A DNA stretch of 64,000 nucleotides from Youngiibacter multivorans. GTDB lineage: Bacteria; Bacillota; Clostridia; Clostridiales; Clostridiaceae. The notes below the pieces were generated by a model. That model was not told where the DNA came from and made no database searches. It was given only the letters and a program-made list of their open reading frames with translations. The stretch lies in contig NZ_JAGGKC010000001.1 in assembly GCF_017873395.1 (NCBI RefSeq), forward strand, positions 62,001-126,000, written 5' to 3'. Numbering within the stretch: the first letter of the stretch is position 1; each line of letters starts with the position of its first letter. Position numbers and translations under genes: made by a program. Of this stretch, positions 17,573 to 27,389 are shown in pieces.

Positions 17573-19054
17573 TTAAGAAAGGATGATCTTCCTGACTGTA
17601 TCCTTCATTCCAGCCACTGGAATAACCAAATCATGCCTTACAGGTGCATCCTTGAGGTCATGTATGGCCTTGGGAATAGCTACTTTAGAGACAGCGTTAA
17701 GCTGATTAATCAGAGCGTCATCTGTAATGTCTTCCGGCAGCCTGCCAAGCGCCTTGAGCACAGCTTCAGGGAACTTGTACGGGCTCGCTGTGGAAACTAT
17801 GACGCATGGTGCCCTGTCACCGGTCTTTTCCACATACTTTTCGTAGCTTCTTGATGCTACTGCAGTGTGAGGATCCATGCAATATCCGGTCTTTTCGAAA
17901 ACCTTCCTTATCTGGTCCATGGTTTCTTCTTCTGTGGCATATTCTGCAGCATAATCCTTGAAATTCACCATGACCTCAGGAGTAACTGTATAGGTTCCGG
18001 AGGTCTCCAGGCTTCTCATGAGCTTAAGGAGCTCTTCAGTATTGTTTGAGGCTGCGTGATAGAGCATCCTTTCAAAGTTGCTTGATATGAGTATGTCCAT
18101 TGAAGGGGATATTGTAAGTACGAATTCTCTGTTCCTGTCATATGTACCGGTCTCAAAGAAGTCATAAAGCACCTTGTTGTCATTGGATGCGCAGATGAGC
18201 TTACCAATAGGCACTCCCATCATCTTTGCATAGTATCCAGCTAGTATATCGCCGAAATTCCCTGTAGGTACGCAGAAGTTGATGGCTTCACCGTATGCGA
18301 CCTTTCCTCTTTCAACTTCCCTGAGGTATGCCCATGCATAATAGACTACCTGTGGAAGAAGCCTTCCGATGTTCATGGAATTTGCGCTTGAAAACTGGAA
18401 GCCCCTGTCATCCATTTCCTTCCTGAGATCTATATCATTGAATAGCTCCTTGACCTTGGTCTGGGCGCTGTCAAAATTGCCCTCTATGGCAACAACGTGT
18501 GTGTTTTCACCCTTTTGAGTAACCATCTGGCGTTCCTGTATCGAGCTTACACCGTTTTTAGGGTAGAATACGATTATGCTGGTTCCCGGAACGTCTGCGA
18601 AGCCTGCCATTGCCGCTTTTCCGGTATCGCCGGATGTAGCTGTAAGGATCACTATGTCCTTGTCGCTCTTGTTCATGACGGCTGAAGTCTTCATTAGATA
18701 TGGGAGTATGGAGAGAGCCATGTCCTTGAAGGCTATTGTAGAGCCATGGAAAAGCTCCATGTGGTCAACTTCTCCAACCTTTACTACAGGTGCCATTCCT
18801 GGATCATCGAACTTTTCGTCGTATGCTCCATTAATGCAGGCCCACAGGTCATCGGAACTGAAATCATCAAGGTATGCAGACATTATCTCATATGCCAGCT
18901 CCTGATAACTCATTTTACCAAGTGAATCAAGGTTTTTTTGAAGCTTCGGGAATGAGACCGGGACGAACAGGCCACCGTCTGCAGCCAATCCCTGAAGGAT
19001 AGCCATTGAAGGTGTCACGATATTGCTATTATCTCTGGTGCTTTTGAAATTCAT
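17573..19054 (-). CDS. thrC: threonine synthase
   Basis: 493 residues, the long form of threonine synthase (fold-type II PLP enzyme) that converts O-phosphohomoserine to threonine. GSTIAFKDMALS near residue 105 carries the PLP lysine, TATSGDTGKAA near residue 139 binds the cofactor phosphate, and CVPTGNFGDILAGYYAK follows near residue 260. No hom or thrB genes are adjacent, and no T-box was seen in the short leader. A promoter can be drawn at 19120-19147 on the minus strand. Confidence 0.96.
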   Translation of the reverse strand: MNFKSTRDNSNIVTPSMAILQGLAADGGLFVPVSFPKLQKNLDSLGKMSYQELAYEIMSAYLDDFSSDDLWACINGAYDEKFDDPGMAPVVKVGEVDHMELFHGSTIAFKDMALSILPYLMKTSAVMNKSDKDIVILTATSGDTGKAAMAGFADVPGTSIIVFYPKNGVSSIQERQMVTQKGENTHVVAIEGNFDSAQTKVKELFNDIDLRKEMDDRGFQFSSANSMNIGRLLPQVVYYAWAYLREVERGKVAYGEAINFCVPTGNFGDILAGYYAKMMGVPIGKLICASNDNKVLYDFFETGTYDRNREFVLTISPSMDILISSNFERMLYHAASNNTEELLKLMRSLETSGTYTVTPEVMVNFKDYAAEYATEEETMDQIRKVFEKTGYCMDPHTAVASRSYEKYVEKTGDRAPCVIVSTASPYKFPEAVLKALGRLPEDITDDALINQLNAVSKVAIPKAIHDLKDAPVRHDLVIPVAGMKDTVRKIILS

Positions 19055-19119
19055 AATTTCTCTCCTGTTTCTTTGACAATTTTGAAGTTAATCAAGCTTC
19101 GATAAATCTGCTTGTTATA

Positions 19120-19147
19120 ATAATACCCTTTCCATGGAGTTAGTCAA
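19120..19147 (-). promoter_or_regulatory. candidate thrC promoter
   Basis: On the minus strand, TTGACT (19147-19142), 16 bases, TATTAT (19125-19120), about 65 bases before the thrC start. The rest of the 19148-19362 gap shows no other signal I can support. Confidence 0.5.
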
Positions 19148-19362
19148 CCTTGAAAGCTCTCTGTGTGCTCATTTTACCTGATATTCCTGAAGCCAGGGGT
19201 ATATTGGATTCGGGAGCATGCGATTAATGGTTTACAGAAACCCGTTACAGTTTATGCGCGCAAAATGACAGTCTGTGCAAAACTGTTAAATATGGTTTTT
19301 GAACGTGCTATAGTTGAAAAAAACATATGAGGAAATCATATGAAGAAGAGGGGAAAAGATCA

Positions 19363-22065
19363 ATGGCAGAAACTGCAAAGAAAAGAAAAAAATTGCCCGT
19401 AGTTATTGGTGTGACAGCAATAATACTTGCGGCAATCCTGGTATATGGATTCGTGATAACAAAATCCGGATACTGGCTTATAGCGAAATTCAAGCCTGAT
19501 ACAGTTGAACAGAAAGCGTCATTCACATCTGCAGCGGATACGACAAGGGCTATTTCGGACGAAGGCTTCGTGCTCATGCAGAACAATGACAATCTGCTTC
19601 CGCTGAAGACTTCAGCTGACAGCAAGATGAACATTAATGTATTCGGTATGAGAGGTGTCCAGCTCGTGTACAATGCAGGAGGATCCTCCGCATCTAACGT
19701 TGAGTCTGCAACGAAGCTTGAGGATTCCCTAGCTGGACCAAAGGGTAACTTCAATGTGAATGAAGACCTTCTTTATCTTTACTACAACTACTACAAGAAT
19801 GGAAAAATATCCATAGAAGAGACAGTAGCACCTGTGAACAGCAGCGCTTCTGAATTCATCGAAAAGCCGAGCAACATAACTGTCCCTGAAGTGCCTGTAA
19901 GTGCTTATACAGCTACGACACTCTACAGCGATGGCAAGACGATACTTGACAAGGCTAAGGAATTCTCCGATACTGCAGTGATCGTAATCGGACGTGGTGG
20001 CGGAGAGGTCTTCGACTTCACAGTTGAGCAGCTTCAGCTTCTGCCTGATGAGGAAGCCATGGTAGATGCGGTTGCAAAGAAGTTTGACAAGGTGGTACTT
20101 GTCGTCAACTCTGCAAATGCAATGGAGCTTGATTTCGTCAAGGACTATCCTTCAATAAAGAGCATAGTCTGGATTGGATATCCAGGACAGTCAGGAATCG
20201 ACTCACTTTCAGGAATACTGAATGGAACTGTAAATCCTTCAGGAAGGCTGGCAGACACTTGGCTCAAGGACAACCTTGCGAACCCGACCTCAAACAATTA
20301 TCTTGAAAGAGAAGCAGACGGCAGCTGGAACAAGAACAGCTATCATTATACCAACGCACCTGAAAACAATGGATTCTTCACGAATTACAGTGAAGGCATC
20401 TACGTAGGCTACAGGTATTTCGAGACAAGGTCAATGACAGACAGCACTTTCAAATATGATGATGCAGTAATGTTCCCGTTTGGACATGGCTTAAGCTTCT
20501 CGAAGTTCGAGAAGGAAATCATGGCGATAAACGAAGAGGACGGCAAGCTTACCGTAAGGGTTTCTGTTAAGAACACAGGAACTGTCGCTGGCAAGGATGT
20601 CGTGCAGATTTACTACAATCCTCCATATACAGGAGCAATTGAAAAGGCTACTGTGAACCTGGTTGACTTCAAGAAGACAAACGTCATAGCACCGGGAGCT
20701 ACTGAATACTATTCGATCACATTCCCGATCGAAGATATGGCTTCCTATGACTACAAGGTAAACAAGAGCTATATGCTTGAGAAGGGCGACTACTCAATAA
20801 TGCTCAGGGAAAATGCCCATGTGGAGCTGGATTCTGAAATATTTACACTGAGCGATGAGATAATATACAATGAAGCAAATGACGGGAAGCGTTCTACAGA
20901 CCTTGTGGCAGCAACAAACCTGTTTGATGATGCGATTGGAACAGGAGATTACCTGACAAGGGCATGGGATCCTGCAAGCAGGGCCTTCACAGGACCTAAG
21001 GCTGCTGATTACACTGCAACTGATAAGATCTTGGCTGCAATGAAATACACAGTACCGACTGATGCTGAGCTTGGGCTTAAAGCTTCTGACCTTCCTGAAT
21101 ATGGAAAGACGCTGGCTAAGCAGATAGATTTCTCCGAGATGGTAGGACTTGAATATGACGACCCGAAATGGGATGAATTCGTATCACAGCTTACACTTAA
21201 GGAAATGAGCGTACTTGCAGGGACTGGAACCTGGCAGATAGCAGGCCTTGACAGGCTTGGAGTGCCTCGTACCCTTACACCTGACGGAACAACAACAATT
21301 GGAGCGAGCGTTTACTCGGGTGCAATAATGGGTGCTGACGGAAAGGGAGTAACATATCCAACTCCAGTAGTAATTGCATCAACCTGGAACGTTGATATAG
21401 CGAACCTCATGGGGACAAGCGTTGGAAACGAGGGTAAGGCAAATGGATACAGCGGCTGGTACGCACCTGCAATGAATACACATAGGAGTCCATTTAATGG
21501 CAGAAACTTCGAATACTACTCTGAAGACGGACTTCTGGCAGGAAAGATAGCCGCGAATGTTGTCAAGGGAGCAAGGGACCAGGGTATGATCACATTCATA
21601 AAGCATTTCGCGCTTAATGAACGTGAATCGAATGTAAGGAACTTTATGTTCTCATGGAGCAATGAGCAGGCCATAAGGGAGATTTATCTTAAGCCTTTTG
21701 AAATGGCAGTCAAGGAAGGCGGAACTCTCGGAGCAATGTCATCGTTCAACTTCATAGGATACTCATGGGCAGGTGGAAACTCAAACCTTCTCACAGGAGT
21801 TCTTAGGAACGAATGGGGCTTCAAGGGACTTGTAATAACCGATGCTAATATTTACCCTCATATGAATCCGATTGCTATGCTCAATGCAGGCGGAAACCTG
21901 TCGCTTGATGTCATGGGTGCTTGGACAGGCAAGAACGGACACAATGAAGTTATGCTGAAAGCAACTGAAGATCCTGCAATAAAGATCAGCGTCATAAAGA
22001 ATCTATATGAGTCAAGCAAGCATATGCTGTATGCAGTCTCCAATACCTGGAAGGCTCAGAAGTAG
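19363..22065 (+). CDS. membrane-anchored glycoside hydrolase family 3 protein with permuted domain order
   Basis: About 900 residues. A short basic cytoplasmic tail and one membrane span (about residues 12-33) anchor it with the enzyme outside. The GH3 domains come in permuted order: the C-domain-like alpha/beta sandwich first (about residues 50-340, with GGSSASNVE and PFGHGLSFS), then a fibronectin-like domain (about 380-480), then the catalytic barrel (about 610-890). FKGLVITDAN holds the likely nucleophile Asp827, and FIKHFALNERE the substrate-binding Lys-His. ATG 19363 is preferred over 19327, which lacks a ribosome binding site. It sits upstream of a conventional GH3 gene. Substrate is unknown; beta-glucosidase or beta-N-acetylglucosaminidase-like action is possible. 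Confidence 0.88.
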   Translation: MAETAKKRKKLPVVIGVTAIILAAILVYGFVITKSGYWLIAKFKPDTVEQKASFTSAADTTRAISDEGFVLMQNNDNLLPLKTSADSKMNINVFGMRGVQLVYNAGGSSASNVESATKLEDSLAGPKGNFNVNEDLLYLYYNYYKNGKISIEETVAPVNSSASEFIEKPSNITVPEVPVSAYTATTLYSDGKTILDKAKEFSDTAVIVIGRGGGEVFDFTVEQLQLLPDEEAMVDAVAKKFDKVVLVVNSANAMELDFVKDYPSIKSIVWIGYPGQSGIDSLSGILNGTVNPSGRLADTWLKDNLANPTSNNYLEREADGSWNKNSYHYTNAPENNGFFTNYSEGIYVGYRYFETRSMTDSTFKYDDAVMFPFGHGLSFSKFEKEIMAINEEDGKLTVRVSVKNTGTVAGKDVVQIYYNPPYTGAIEKATVNLVDFKKTNVIAPGATEYYSITFPIEDMASYDYKVNKSYMLEKGDYSIMLRENAHVELDSEIFTLSDEIIYNEANDGKRSTDLVAATNLFDDAIGTGDYLTRAWDPASRAFTGPKAADYTATDKILAAMKYTVPTDAELGLKASDLPEYGKTLAKQIDFSEMVGLEYDDPKWDEFVSQLTLKEMSVLAGTGTWQIAGLDRLGVPRTLTPDGTTTIGASVYSGAIMGADGKGVTYPTPVVIASTWNVDIANLMGTSVGNEGKANGYSGWYAPAMNTHRSPFNGRNFEYYSEDGLLAGKIAANVVKGARDQGMITFIKHFALNERESNVRNFMFSWSNEQAIREIYLKPFEMAVKEGGTLGAMSSFNFIGYSWAGGNSNLLTGVLRNEWGFKGLVITDANIYPHMNPIAMLNAGGNLSLDVMGAWTGKNGHNEVMLKATEDPAIKISVIKNLYESSKHMLYAVSNTWKAQK

Positions 22066-22083
22066 AACATCAGAAAAATTTCT

Positions 22084-22122
22084 AAGGACAGGGACTGCCA
22101 CCCAATAGGGAGGGCAGTCCTG
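22084..22122 (+). terminator. hairpin between the two GH3 genes
   Basis: CAGGGACTGCC and GGCAGTCCTG form an interrupted stem with no clear T-run. It may be an attenuator or RNA-processing site rather than a full stop. Confidence 0.4.
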
Positions 22123-22136
22123 ACTATAGGTGAGAT

Positions 22137-24590
22137 ATGAAAAATTTAGAACTTATAAGACTAATGACGCTCGAGGAAAAAGCTTCTTTGATGTCCGGTG
22201 AGAACTTCTGGATGTCTAAGAAAATTGACAGGCTGAGTATTCCGACCATTTCCTTTGCAGATGGTCCTAACGGCGTAAGAAGCCAGACTGATCAAGTTGA
22301 CCATCTGGGCCTTAATCCGGGGAAGCCGTCAACCTGCTATCCCACAGCTTCGGCAATGGCCAGCAGCTGGGATACGGAGCTTGCAGAGACTGTGGGTCAG
22401 GCGCTTGGGGAAGAGGCTTCAGCACAGGGAATCAACGTGCTGCTCGGTCCGGGACTTAACATGAAAAGAAATCCTCTTTGCGGAAGAAACTTCGAGTATT
22501 TCAGCGAGGACCCAATATTAAGCGGAAAGATGGCCGCCGCGTTCACAAGGGGAATTCAGAGCAATGGAGTTTCAGCATGCATCAAGCACTTTGCTGTCAA
22601 CAATCAGGAGCTTCACAGGATGTCGAATGATTCGGTGCTTGATGAGAGGGCGCTCAGGGAGATTTACCTGACAGGTTTTGAAATCGCGGTAAAAGAAGGG
22701 AAGCCACTTTCGGTAATGTCATCCTACAATAAGGTAAATGGCAGCCATGCCAGTGAAAACAGGCATCTTCTTTCAGATATACTGAGAGATGAGTGGGGAT
22801 TCGAAGGTATCGTTGTGACGGACTGGGGCGGAAGCCATGACAGGGTAGCCGGCCTTAACGCTGGAACCAATGTTGAGATGCCATCATCAGGAACAAACAG
22901 CGACATTGAAATCGTAAATGCTGTCAGGTCCGGACTGATTCCTGAGACGGTCCTTGATAGAAGGGTTGATGAATATCTTAGCTTCCTTAAAGACCTTGGA
23001 GTCATGGGAAGCAAAAGTGACGCAAGGACTGCTTCTTCAGGCAAGGATCCGGACTACTTTCATGGCATCGCAAGAAAGGCTGCTGAAGAATCGATTGTGC
23101 TTCTGAAGAATGATGAAAGCTTGCTTCCACTTGCAGAAGGCACAAGGGTTGCAGTAATTGGAGACTTCGCTAAAGTACCACGCTACCAGGGTGGGGGATC
23201 AAGCAATGTAAACCCTACAAGGGTCGATAATTCAGTGGATTGCATCAGTCTGACAAGCCTTGACATGGCTGGCTATGAGCCGGGATTCAGGAGAAACGGT
23301 ACGGAAGACAAGGAACTGCTTAAGGCGGCACTTGAGCTTGCAGGCAATGCACAGGTCACCCTCCTTTATATCGGTCTCGATGAGATGAGCGAGGTTGAGG
23401 GACTTGAGCGAAGCCACATGAGGATCAGCGAGAACCAGATTTCGCTGCTAAAAGCCCTGAAGGAAGTCAATCCGAATTTGGTCGCAGTTCTCAGCTGCGG
23501 CTCCGCTATCGAAATGCCATGGGCTGATGACTGCAAGGCGGTCCTTCACGGTAGCCTTTCGGGTCAGGCAGGAGCCATGGCGATGCTTAATGTAATCACG
23601 GGCAGGGTCTGTCCCGGAGGAAAGCTAAGTGAAAGCTATCCGATGAGATATGAGGATGTCTCAACCTGCAAGTATTTCCCGGGAACTGAAAGTACTACGG
23701 AGTACAGGGAGTCAATATTCGTCGGCTACCGCTATTTCGGGACTAAGGGCATAATGACAAGGTTCCCGTTCGGATTCGGACTTAGCTACACTTCCTTCGG
23801 ATACTCTGACCTTATGGTGGATAATGGCGGAGTTACATTCACGATCACAAATACAGGGAATACTTATGGAGCTGAAATTGCACAGCTGTATGTAGGTCTT
23901 GAGAACTCTGAGATATTCAGGCCTAAGTCTGAACTCAAGGGCTTCGTGAAGGTAAAGCTTCAGCCTGGTGAGAGCAGAAGGGTCGCGATACCCTTTGATG
24001 ACAGGACCTTCAGATACTACAATGTAAAGACAGGAAGGTTTGAGATAGAAGCCGGATCATACAGCATACTTGTCGGGGCATCATCTGAAGACATACGCCT
24101 GAGGGGTGAAATAAGTAAAGTTGGTACCGGTGCAGAGTCACCATATGTTAGGGCTGAGCTGGAACATTACTACACTGCTGATGTGGAGTCTGCAACAGAT
24201 GAGGAATTTGAAGCTCTTCTTGGAAGGAAAGCTCCTAAGCCACATTGGGACAAGTCTTTGCCGCTCACAAGAAATGACACAATATCCCAGCTCTACTATG
24301 CAAAAAGCGGTATGGCAAGGCTTCTCCACAGGATGATCAGGCACATGAAGCTTAAGGCTGAAGAAAAAAGGAGCCCTGACCTCAACTTGCAGTACATTTA
24401 CAATATGCCGTTCTATGGACTGGCGAAGATGACAAAGGGTATGCTCAGCATGGAAATGGTAGACAGTCTGCTTATGATCGTAAACGGAAGATTCTTCAAG
24501 GGGATGTCAAACCTCATAGGAGGATACTTCAGAATGAGAAGAGCAAAGAAGGATTTCAGAGAAAGCCTGTTGAAGGCAGGAAAAATATGA
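22137..24590 (+). CDS. glycoside hydrolase family 3 beta-glucosidase-like protein
   Basis: 817 residues in the usual GH3 order and without a signal peptide, so probably cytoplasmic. The catalytic barrel comes first (ADGPNGVR near residue 42, LLGPGLNMKRNPLCGRNFEY near 104, CIKHFAVNNQE near 148, nucleophile Asp229 in GIVVTDWGG). The C-domain follows (about 300-560, with QGGGSSNVNP and FPFGFGLSYTSF), then a fibronectin-III-like domain (about 560-660) and an unusual C-terminal extension of about 130 residues. It overlaps the GtrA-like gene by 4 bp. Hydrolysis of a beta-linked disaccharide or glycoside is likely. Confidence 0.92.
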   Translation: MKNLELIRLMTLEEKASLMSGENFWMSKKIDRLSIPTISFADGPNGVRSQTDQVDHLGLNPGKPSTCYPTASAMASSWDTELAETVGQALGEEASAQGINVLLGPGLNMKRNPLCGRNFEYFSEDPILSGKMAAAFTRGIQSNGVSACIKHFAVNNQELHRMSNDSVLDERALREIYLTGFEIAVKEGKPLSVMSSYNKVNGSHASENRHLLSDILRDEWGFEGIVVTDWGGSHDRVAGLNAGTNVEMPSSGTNSDIEIVNAVRSGLIPETVLDRRVDEYLSFLKDLGVMGSKSDARTASSGKDPDYFHGIARKAAEESIVLLKNDESLLPLAEGTRVAVIGDFAKVPRYQGGGSSNVNPTRVDNSVDCISLTSLDMAGYEPGFRRNGTEDKELLKAALELAGNAQVTLLYIGLDEMSEVEGLERSHMRISENQISLLKALKEVNPNLVAVLSCGSAIEMPWADDCKAVLHGSLSGQAGAMAMLNVITGRVCPGGKLSESYPMRYEDVSTCKYFPGTESTTEYRESIFVGYRYFGTKGIMTRFPFGFGLSYTSFGYSDLMVDNGGVTFTITNTGNTYGAEIAQLYVGLENSEIFRPKSELKGFVKVKLQPGESRRVAIPFDDRTFRYYNVKTGRFEIEAGSYSILVGASSEDIRLRGEISKVGTGAESPYVRAELEHYYTADVESATDEEFEALLGRKAPKPHWDKSLPLTRNDTISQLYYAKSGMARLLHRMIRHMKLKAEEKRSPDLNLQYIYNMPFYGLAKMTKGMLSMEMVDSLLMIVNGRFFKGMSNLIGGYFRMRRAKKDFRESLLKAGKI

Positions 24591-25087
24591 TGAACGATGC
24601 ATTTCGGAATTTCAAGGAAAGGCATGCAGACCTGTTTGAGTTCATCATGTTCAACGTGTTCAGCAACATCGCAACAATCGTAAACTTTGCAGTGCTGATT
24701 TTCAGCAGGAACTACTTGTTTTCGGGACTGTCAGGCACCGCCTTCAGGTTCTGGATCTATGATTATTCCATAAAAAACGGAGGCCTGGCGGCATTCCTAT
24801 CATTTCTTCTCAGCTTCTTCATAGCCCAGGCAGTTAACTTCGTTGTGCAGAGAAAGATCGTATTCGGAGCCAACAACTCCCTTAGGGGAGCAGTGCCAAT
24901 ATACCTGGTCACCGTACTCGCCGTATATCTTATCTGTCTCTATATCCCCACAGTAGCTTTAGCGCCTCTTACTGGAGTTTTCGGCAGCTTCTGGGCTACA
25001 AATCTTACCAACATGATTAACATAATAGTTCAGGTACTGATAATATACCCGGTGCTCAAGTATGTTGTAATGAGGAAGGAAAACTGA
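24587..25087 (+). CDS. GtrA-like membrane protein
   Basis: 166 residues with four membrane spans, resembling the GtrA/DPMS family. Family members act in cell-surface polysaccharide synthesis, possibly flipping or docking undecaprenyl-phosphate sugars. Its ATGA start overlaps the stop of the GH3 gene. The coupling to GH3 enzymes supports a role in surface glycan turnover or modification. The specific substrate is unknown. Confidence 0.75.
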   Translation: MMNDAFRNFKERHADLFEFIMFNVFSNIATIVNFAVLIFSRNYLFSGLSGTAFRFWIYDYSIKNGGLAAFLSFLLSFFIAQAVNFVVQRKIVFGANNSLRGAVPIYLVTVLAVYLICLYIPTVALAPLTGVFGSFWATNLTNMINIIVQVLIIYPVLKYVVMRKEN

Positions 25088-25098
25088 AGATACAAACG

Positions 25099-25133
25099 GA
25101 CAGCTGAGGCATAGACACTTCAGTTGTCTTTTA
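25099..25133 (+). terminator. terminator after the GH3-GtrA operon
   Basis: A 9-bp stem with one G-T pair (25099-25107 with 25120-25128), then CTTTTA. Confidence 0.65.
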
Positions 25134-25242
25134 TGCTATCGGGGAATTGTGCTGGACAATTGCTTATTGATAGTTGCGCAGTAATGGCTTAATATTCAGA
25201 TATCCGGGTTGATATTTTGCTTAAAACACAGGAGGTGATGGA

Positions 25243-25953
25243 ATGATACGGATAGCTATCGTTGATGACGAGGCTGAAGTAAGGAATATGCTTGAGAGCT
25301 GCATAGCCGAGTATTCAAGGACTGCCGGAGTTAAATTCGAGGTCACAGCTTTTAAAGACGGCTCTGAGATCGTATCAGGCTACAGGCCAGTCTATGACAT
25401 CATATTCCTGGACATACAGATGCCTGTGATGGATGGCATGACAGCCGCAGAAAAGATAAGGTCAATGGATGAGGATGTCATTTTGATTTTCATCACCAAC
25501 ATGGCTAATTATGCCATCAAGGGTTATTCGGTAAATGCACTTGATTTCGTAATCAAGCCGGTACTTCCGTTTGCTTTCTCACAGCAGCTAACTAAGGCCA
25601 TAGGGCAGATGAAAAAGAAAAAGGATAACTTCCTGGTAGTGCAGCATTCAGGCGGCATAGTAAAGCTCGACCTGGCAAAGGTGACCTATTTTGAGAGCCT
25701 CGGGCATAGGATCACTGTACATACTTTGAATGAGGAGTACACCTTCAACGATTCTCTCAAGAACATGGAGCAGAAGCTTCCTGCATCCTCCTTCACGCGC
25801 TGCAACAACTGTTATCTTGTCAACCTGGCTCATGTTGAGAGTGTAAACCAGGATATTGCAACAGTAGGCGGGCACAAGCTCAAGATAAGCAGACCACGCA
25901 AGGCTGACTTCATGAACGCTCTTGCTGACTATATCGGAGGTGTGCTCAGATGA
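25243..25953 (+). CDS. LytTR-family response regulator (AgrA/ComE-like)
   Basis: 236 residues. A receiver domain (about 1-120) has the acidic pocket DDE at 8-10 and the phosphoacceptor Asp57 in FLDIQMP. A LytTR DNA-binding domain (about 135-235) follows, with FTRCNNCYLVNL typical of the fold. Such regulators bind direct repeats upstream of target genes. The stop overlaps the downstream histidine kinase by 4 bp, giving a two-component operon like those controlling peptide-responsive or cell-wall functions. Likely targets include the neighbouring surface-glycan genes, but this is a guess from position. Confidence 0.93.
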   Translation: MIRIAIVDDEAEVRNMLESCIAEYSRTAGVKFEVTAFKDGSEIVSGYRPVYDIIFLDIQMPVMDGMTAAEKIRSMDEDVILIFITNMANYAIKGYSVNALDFVIKPVLPFAFSQQLTKAIGQMKKKKDNFLVVQHSGGIVKLDLAKVTYFESLGHRITVHTLNEEYTFNDSLKNMEQKLPASSFTRCNNCYLVNLAHVESVNQDIATVGGHKLKISRPRKADFMNALADYIGGVLR

Positions 25954-27296
25954 GCTATCTTCAGTTTTCTGAAATCCCTAGGCTATATACAGCAATTGCT
26001 GAGTTCGCAGCCTGCGCCGTGTTCATTCTGGTATTGAGACGCAGGATACGAGGGCTCAGGTTCGCCGTAACAATTGCTGCCTTCGGCATAATCCAGTTTG
26101 CAATACAGTACATTGCGGGCTTGCTTCCGATAGCCTTCTGGGTCCCGAGCATGATGGTGGCTGTTGCATCTATGTTTGCATTCATATATGTATGCAGTGA
26201 TGTTTCGCTGCTTGACGCAGGATATTGCACATCAGTAGCATTCATAGCCGCTGAATTCATCGCAGCCTTCGAATCACAGGTTTACTTTTACTTTGTCCTG
26301 CTGACAAAGCATGATTCAATGACAGCCTCAATGATAATAATGGCGGGAGTATATTCGATCCTTTATGTGCTATTTTACCTCATTGTAAAAAGACAGGTTC
26401 CCGGAAACAGGAGGCTGGACGTCAACAGAAAGGAGCTCGGGAGTGTTGTTCTTATAACCCTTGCTTCATTTATAATCAGCAACATCAATTTTGCATTCAA
26501 GGATGCTGAAATTTTCACTACAGTGGGTGCCGGTATATTCTACATAAGGACTCTTGTTGATTTCAGCGGTCTTACGATGATCTATGCCCAGCAGGAGCAG
26601 CGCAAGGAAATGCGGATGAAGTTCGAGCTGGAAGCAATAAACAATGTGCTGTACAGGCAGTATGAACAGTACCAGAGCTCCAAGGAAAGCACTGAACTGA
26701 TAAACAGAAAATACCATGACCTGAAGCATCAGATAGCGATAATCAGGGCAGAAACAGACGTTGCCAAGAAGGAGTCCTACCTTGTCGAAATGGACAGGGC
26801 GATTAGCATGTACGAATCGGACATAAAGACTGGCAACTCAGTGCTCGATACCGTACTTACAGGAAAAAGCATATATTGCAGGGAAAAGGGCATAAACCTG
26901 ACCTGCGTCGCTGACGGCAGCCTGCTGAACTTCATGGATGTCATGGACATATGCACCATATTCGGCAATGCCTTCGACAATGCAATTGAGGGAGTAGAAA
27001 AGCTCGAGGACATGGACAAGCACCTGATAAGGGTTGCGGTATTTTCGAAGAATGATTTCCTTATGGTGAGATTCGAAAACTATTTTGAAGACAGCATAGA
27101 CTTCGAGGACGGACTGCCGACCACAACCAAGGCAGACAGCGATTATCACGGTTATGGCATAAAGAGTATAATCAGCACTGTCAATAAATACGGTGGCAAT
27201 GTTACAATAAATACGAGCGACAACTGGTTCATACTCAGGATGCTGATTCCTCTGCCAAATGGTGGTAGTTCAGCTGATGCCCGCTCCGATGCCTGA
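25950..27296 (+). CDS. GHKL-domain sensor histidine kinase (AgrC-like, HPK10)
   Basis: 448 residues. Six or so membrane spans (about 1-225) are followed by a coiled-coil dimerisation region with the phospho-accepting histidine (RKYHDLKHQ near residue 255) and an HATPase_c_5 domain (N-box FGNAFDNAIEG near residue 345, G-box GYGIKSI near 405). This layout is that of AgrC/ComD peptide sensors. No peptide precursor gene was found next to it. It pairs with the LytTR regulator with which it overlaps. Confidence 0.92.
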   Translation: MSYLQFSEIPRLYTAIAEFAACAVFILVLRRRIRGLRFAVTIAAFGIIQFAIQYIAGLLPIAFWVPSMMVAVASMFAFIYVCSDVSLLDAGYCTSVAFIAAEFIAAFESQVYFYFVLLTKHDSMTASMIIMAGVYSILYVLFYLIVKRQVPGNRRLDVNRKELGSVVLITLASFIISNINFAFKDAEIFTTVGAGIFYIRTLVDFSGLTMIYAQQEQRKEMRMKFELEAINNVLYRQYEQYQSSKESTELINRKYHDLKHQIAIIRAETDVAKKESYLVEMDRAISMYESDIKTGNSVLDTVLTGKSIYCREKGINLTCVADGSLLNFMDVMDICTIFGNAFDNAIEGVEKLEDMDKHLIRVAVFSKNDFLMVRFENYFEDSIDFEDGLPTTTKADSDYHGYGIKSIISTVNKYGGNVTINTSDNWFILRMLIPLPNGGSSADARSDA

Positions 27297-27389
27297 TTTT
27301 TGTGCACAAAGATATATGACATAGCAAATCTACGTACTGAGAAAATATATTTATTTAAGTCAAATTTTAATTGAGTTGAGGTTTTGCAA

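Noticed and set aside
17573..19054. Plus-strand ORFs inside thrC and other long antisense ORFs opposite real genes (for example 1464-2000 and 6692-7072 minus)
   Set aside because: They lie opposite strongly conserved genes, have low-complexity Ser/Ile/Pro-rich translations and lack ribosome binding sites; they are shadows of codon bias.
19055..19150. T-box leader before thrC
   Set aside because: The leader is too short and no specifier loop or T-box sequence was seen.
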